Assembly (NCBI GenBank): GCA_013204125.1
Contig: JABMOP010000435.1
Location: forward strand, 1 to 6,469
DNA length: 6,469 nucleotides
Reading direction: 5' to 3'
Source: Rhodospirillales bacterium
GTDB taxonomy: Bacteria > Pseudomonadota > Alphaproteobacteria > Rhodospirillales > UBA2165
Shown here piece by piece: positions 5,355 to 6,469 of this stretch. A program made the position numbers and the translations under genes. The notes beneath the pieces were generated by a model. That model worked only from the letters and a program-made list of their open reading frames with translations. It was not told where the DNA came from and did not search any database. Position 1 is the stretch's first letter. Each line of letters starts with the position of its first letter.

Positions 5355-6469
5355 CTTCCGCCACCTCAAAGATTTGGGCCCGAGCCGTTGAATAGGACGG
5401 CCATTGGCCCCGTGCGACGGCGTCCAGCGACGTCAGCGGTTTTTTGAACCTGATCCGGTAAATCCAGTAATTGGCGAGCACCCGTTCGACAAATATGCGG
5501 GTTTCGCGTGACGGAATGCTTTCGATAAACTGTAACGGATCGTCGCCATGTTTGATCTTATTCAACCACTTATTGAGATTGCCGGGGCCTGCGTTCCAGG
5601 CCACCGCCATACGAAATAGATCCCCATCGACGCGCTCGTCTTTAAGTAAAATTTCAATATATTTTTGACCCAGGTCTATATTCACTTCGGGATCATACAA
5701 CGTATTGCGTTTAGAATTGCGGAGCCGCCGGTCTTTGGCAACGAAGCTCGCCGTGCGCGGCATGATCTGCATTAGCCCGCGTGCGCCGGCATGGCTTTTC
5801 GCATTGGGGTTAAATCCCGATTCCTGGCGGATCAAGGCAAGTATTAATTCCCGGTCGATGACTTCGGCACCGCTCGTCGATAATTCCGGCGCAGGATAGG
5901 CGGTCGAATCGTATAGTACCGATCCTGAGTGGACCAACAAATTTCCCAGCCGCATGGCCAGCGAAGGCATTTCCGCGCGGTCCGCCAGCGCCAGCATGGC
6001 CCGTGCCAGATCAGGCGAGGTGCGGCCAAAAAGGTTTTTTAATTCACGTTCGGCGCGCCAGTCCTGACCCACCTGCAAAAGCATCACCGCACGCCTACCA
6101 CCGGGCGCCTGAGCAAGTTCTTTTAAGGCATCTTTCGCCAACGGCGGCGGCGCCCAATCGAAATCGGTCGGTGTCCCCATCAGGCGGCGCGCCAATAGGC
6201 CGTAAAACGTCCTTGGATATTTGGACGCAACTTTAAGATATGTGTTGAAATTCTGCGGACGGCGAATTTTCAGGCTGGACCGCGCCGCCCAAAATGCCGC
6301 CGCCGAGATAAGCCAGGGTGACGAATATTCAGATTTCGATACCGCATCAAAATGACCCAGCGCGCGTTTAAATTTGCCAAGACGCCAAGACGCCAACGCC
6401 GCCGTCCAATGGGCGAGGGGCAGATATTTTCCGGAATTTTTGACCCCGCGCTCGGCCAATTCGAGCGCC
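5341..6469 (-). CDS. Soluble lytic murein transglycosylase, Slt70-like (5' end beyond window)
   Basis: The C-terminal 376 residues of a periplasmic peptidoglycan lytic transglycosylase, which cleaves the MurNAc-GlcNAc bond to give 1,6-anhydro-muropeptides. The frame is open to the right edge, and the codons there (ALELAERG) are plainly internal, so the signal peptide and the first part of the alpha-helical U-domain are missing. Positions below count from the Leu codon at 6459-6457. Helical, Ala/Leu-rich repeat-like sequence occupies about 1-180, including FYGLLARRLMG (85-95), typical of the linker region. The SLT domain spans about 200-335. It contains the catalytic Glu213 in LIRQESGFNPNA, the GARGLMQIMPRTA block (225-237) and AVAWNAGPGNLNKW (285-298, the AYNAG motif with Trp in place of Tyr). 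It ends 14 bases inside moaB. About 40 residues follow the SLT domain, reading PLTSLDAVARGQWP and onward. Full-length relatives are around 650 residues. Confidence 0.93.
   Translation of the reverse strand, partial: ALELAERGVKNSGKYLPLAHWTAALASWRLGKFKRALGHFDAVSKSEYSSPWLISAAAFWAARSSLKIRRPQNFNTYLKVASKYPRTFYGLLARRLMGTPTDFDWAPPPLAKDALKELAQAPGGRRAVMLLQVGQDWRAERELKNLFGRTSPDLARAMLALADRAEMPSLAMRLGNLLVHSGSVLYDSTAYPAPELSTSGAEVIDRELILALIRQESGFNPNAKSHAGARGLMQIMPRTASFVAKDRRLRNSKRNTLYDPEVNIDLGQKYIEILLKDERVDGDLFRMAVAWNAGPGNLNKWLNKIKHGDDPLQFIESIPSRETRIFVERVLANYWIYRIRFKKPLTSLDAVARGQWPSYSTARAQIFEVAEDGGK
5361..5367 (-). promoter_or_regulatory. Ribosome binding site of moaB inside the slt coding sequence
   Basis: On the minus strand, GAGGTGG sits six bases before the moaB ATG at 5354 and is embedded in the last codons of the lytic transglycosylase gene (the VAEDGGK end). 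It is the strongest Shine-Dalgarno match in the window. It decides the moaB start and supports coupled expression of the two genes. Confidence 0.6.

Noticed and set aside
4900..5391. Plus-strand open frame opposite moaB (163 codons)
   Set aside because: It is Ser/Thr/Pro-rich low-complexity translation typical of an antisense shadow. MoaB motifs on the other strand are unambiguous.

Overview
The window looks like a stretch of an alphaproteobacterial chromosome, with moderately high GC and gene content typical of Rhodospirillales-like genomes. That assignment is inference from protein style and gene order. No mobile element, CRISPR array, rRNA or tRNA gene was seen. Almost every base is explained by ordinary single-copy genes.

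Left part (1-3241). The first 26 codons of a minus-strand gene resembling the PA0069-type radical SAM family run off the left edge. Facing away from it on the plus strand are two small GT-A fold glycosyltransferases only 6 bp apart. They belong to the TIGR04283 and TIGR04282 (DUF2064) families, which many databases name 'arsenosugar biosynthesis'. Next comes a CPA2-type, Kef-like cation:proton antiporter with a C-terminal RCK/TrkA-N nucleotide-binding domain. The 128 bp between the second transferase and the antiporter holds a possible 38-codon leader ORF. Its stop overlaps the antiporter start in an ATGA junction.

Middle (3285-4804). A minus-strand dienelactone hydrolase family gene converges on the antiporter. 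It is split by an apparent one-base deletion near 3790/3791, with conserved sequence intact on both sides. Diverging from it across about 195 bp is a plus-strand gene for an exported, SoxW-like thioredoxin-fold protein with a CEYC active site.

Right part (4824-6469). Two minus-strand genes overlap by 14 bp: the 3' part of a Slt70-like soluble lytic transglycosylase, which runs off the right edge, then moaB for molybdenum cofactor biosynthesis. The moaB ribosome binding site lies inside the transglycosylase coding sequence, so the two are very likely co-transcribed.

The genes form independent small units (glycosyltransferase pair with or without the antiporter, hydrolase, thioredoxin, slt-moaB) rather than one pathway. 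I saw no convincing new multi-gene system. The points most worth a second look are the frameshifted hydrolase, the ATGA-coupled leader ORF before an antiporter without a Shine-Dalgarno sequence, and the glycosyltransferase pair without arsenic genes nearby.
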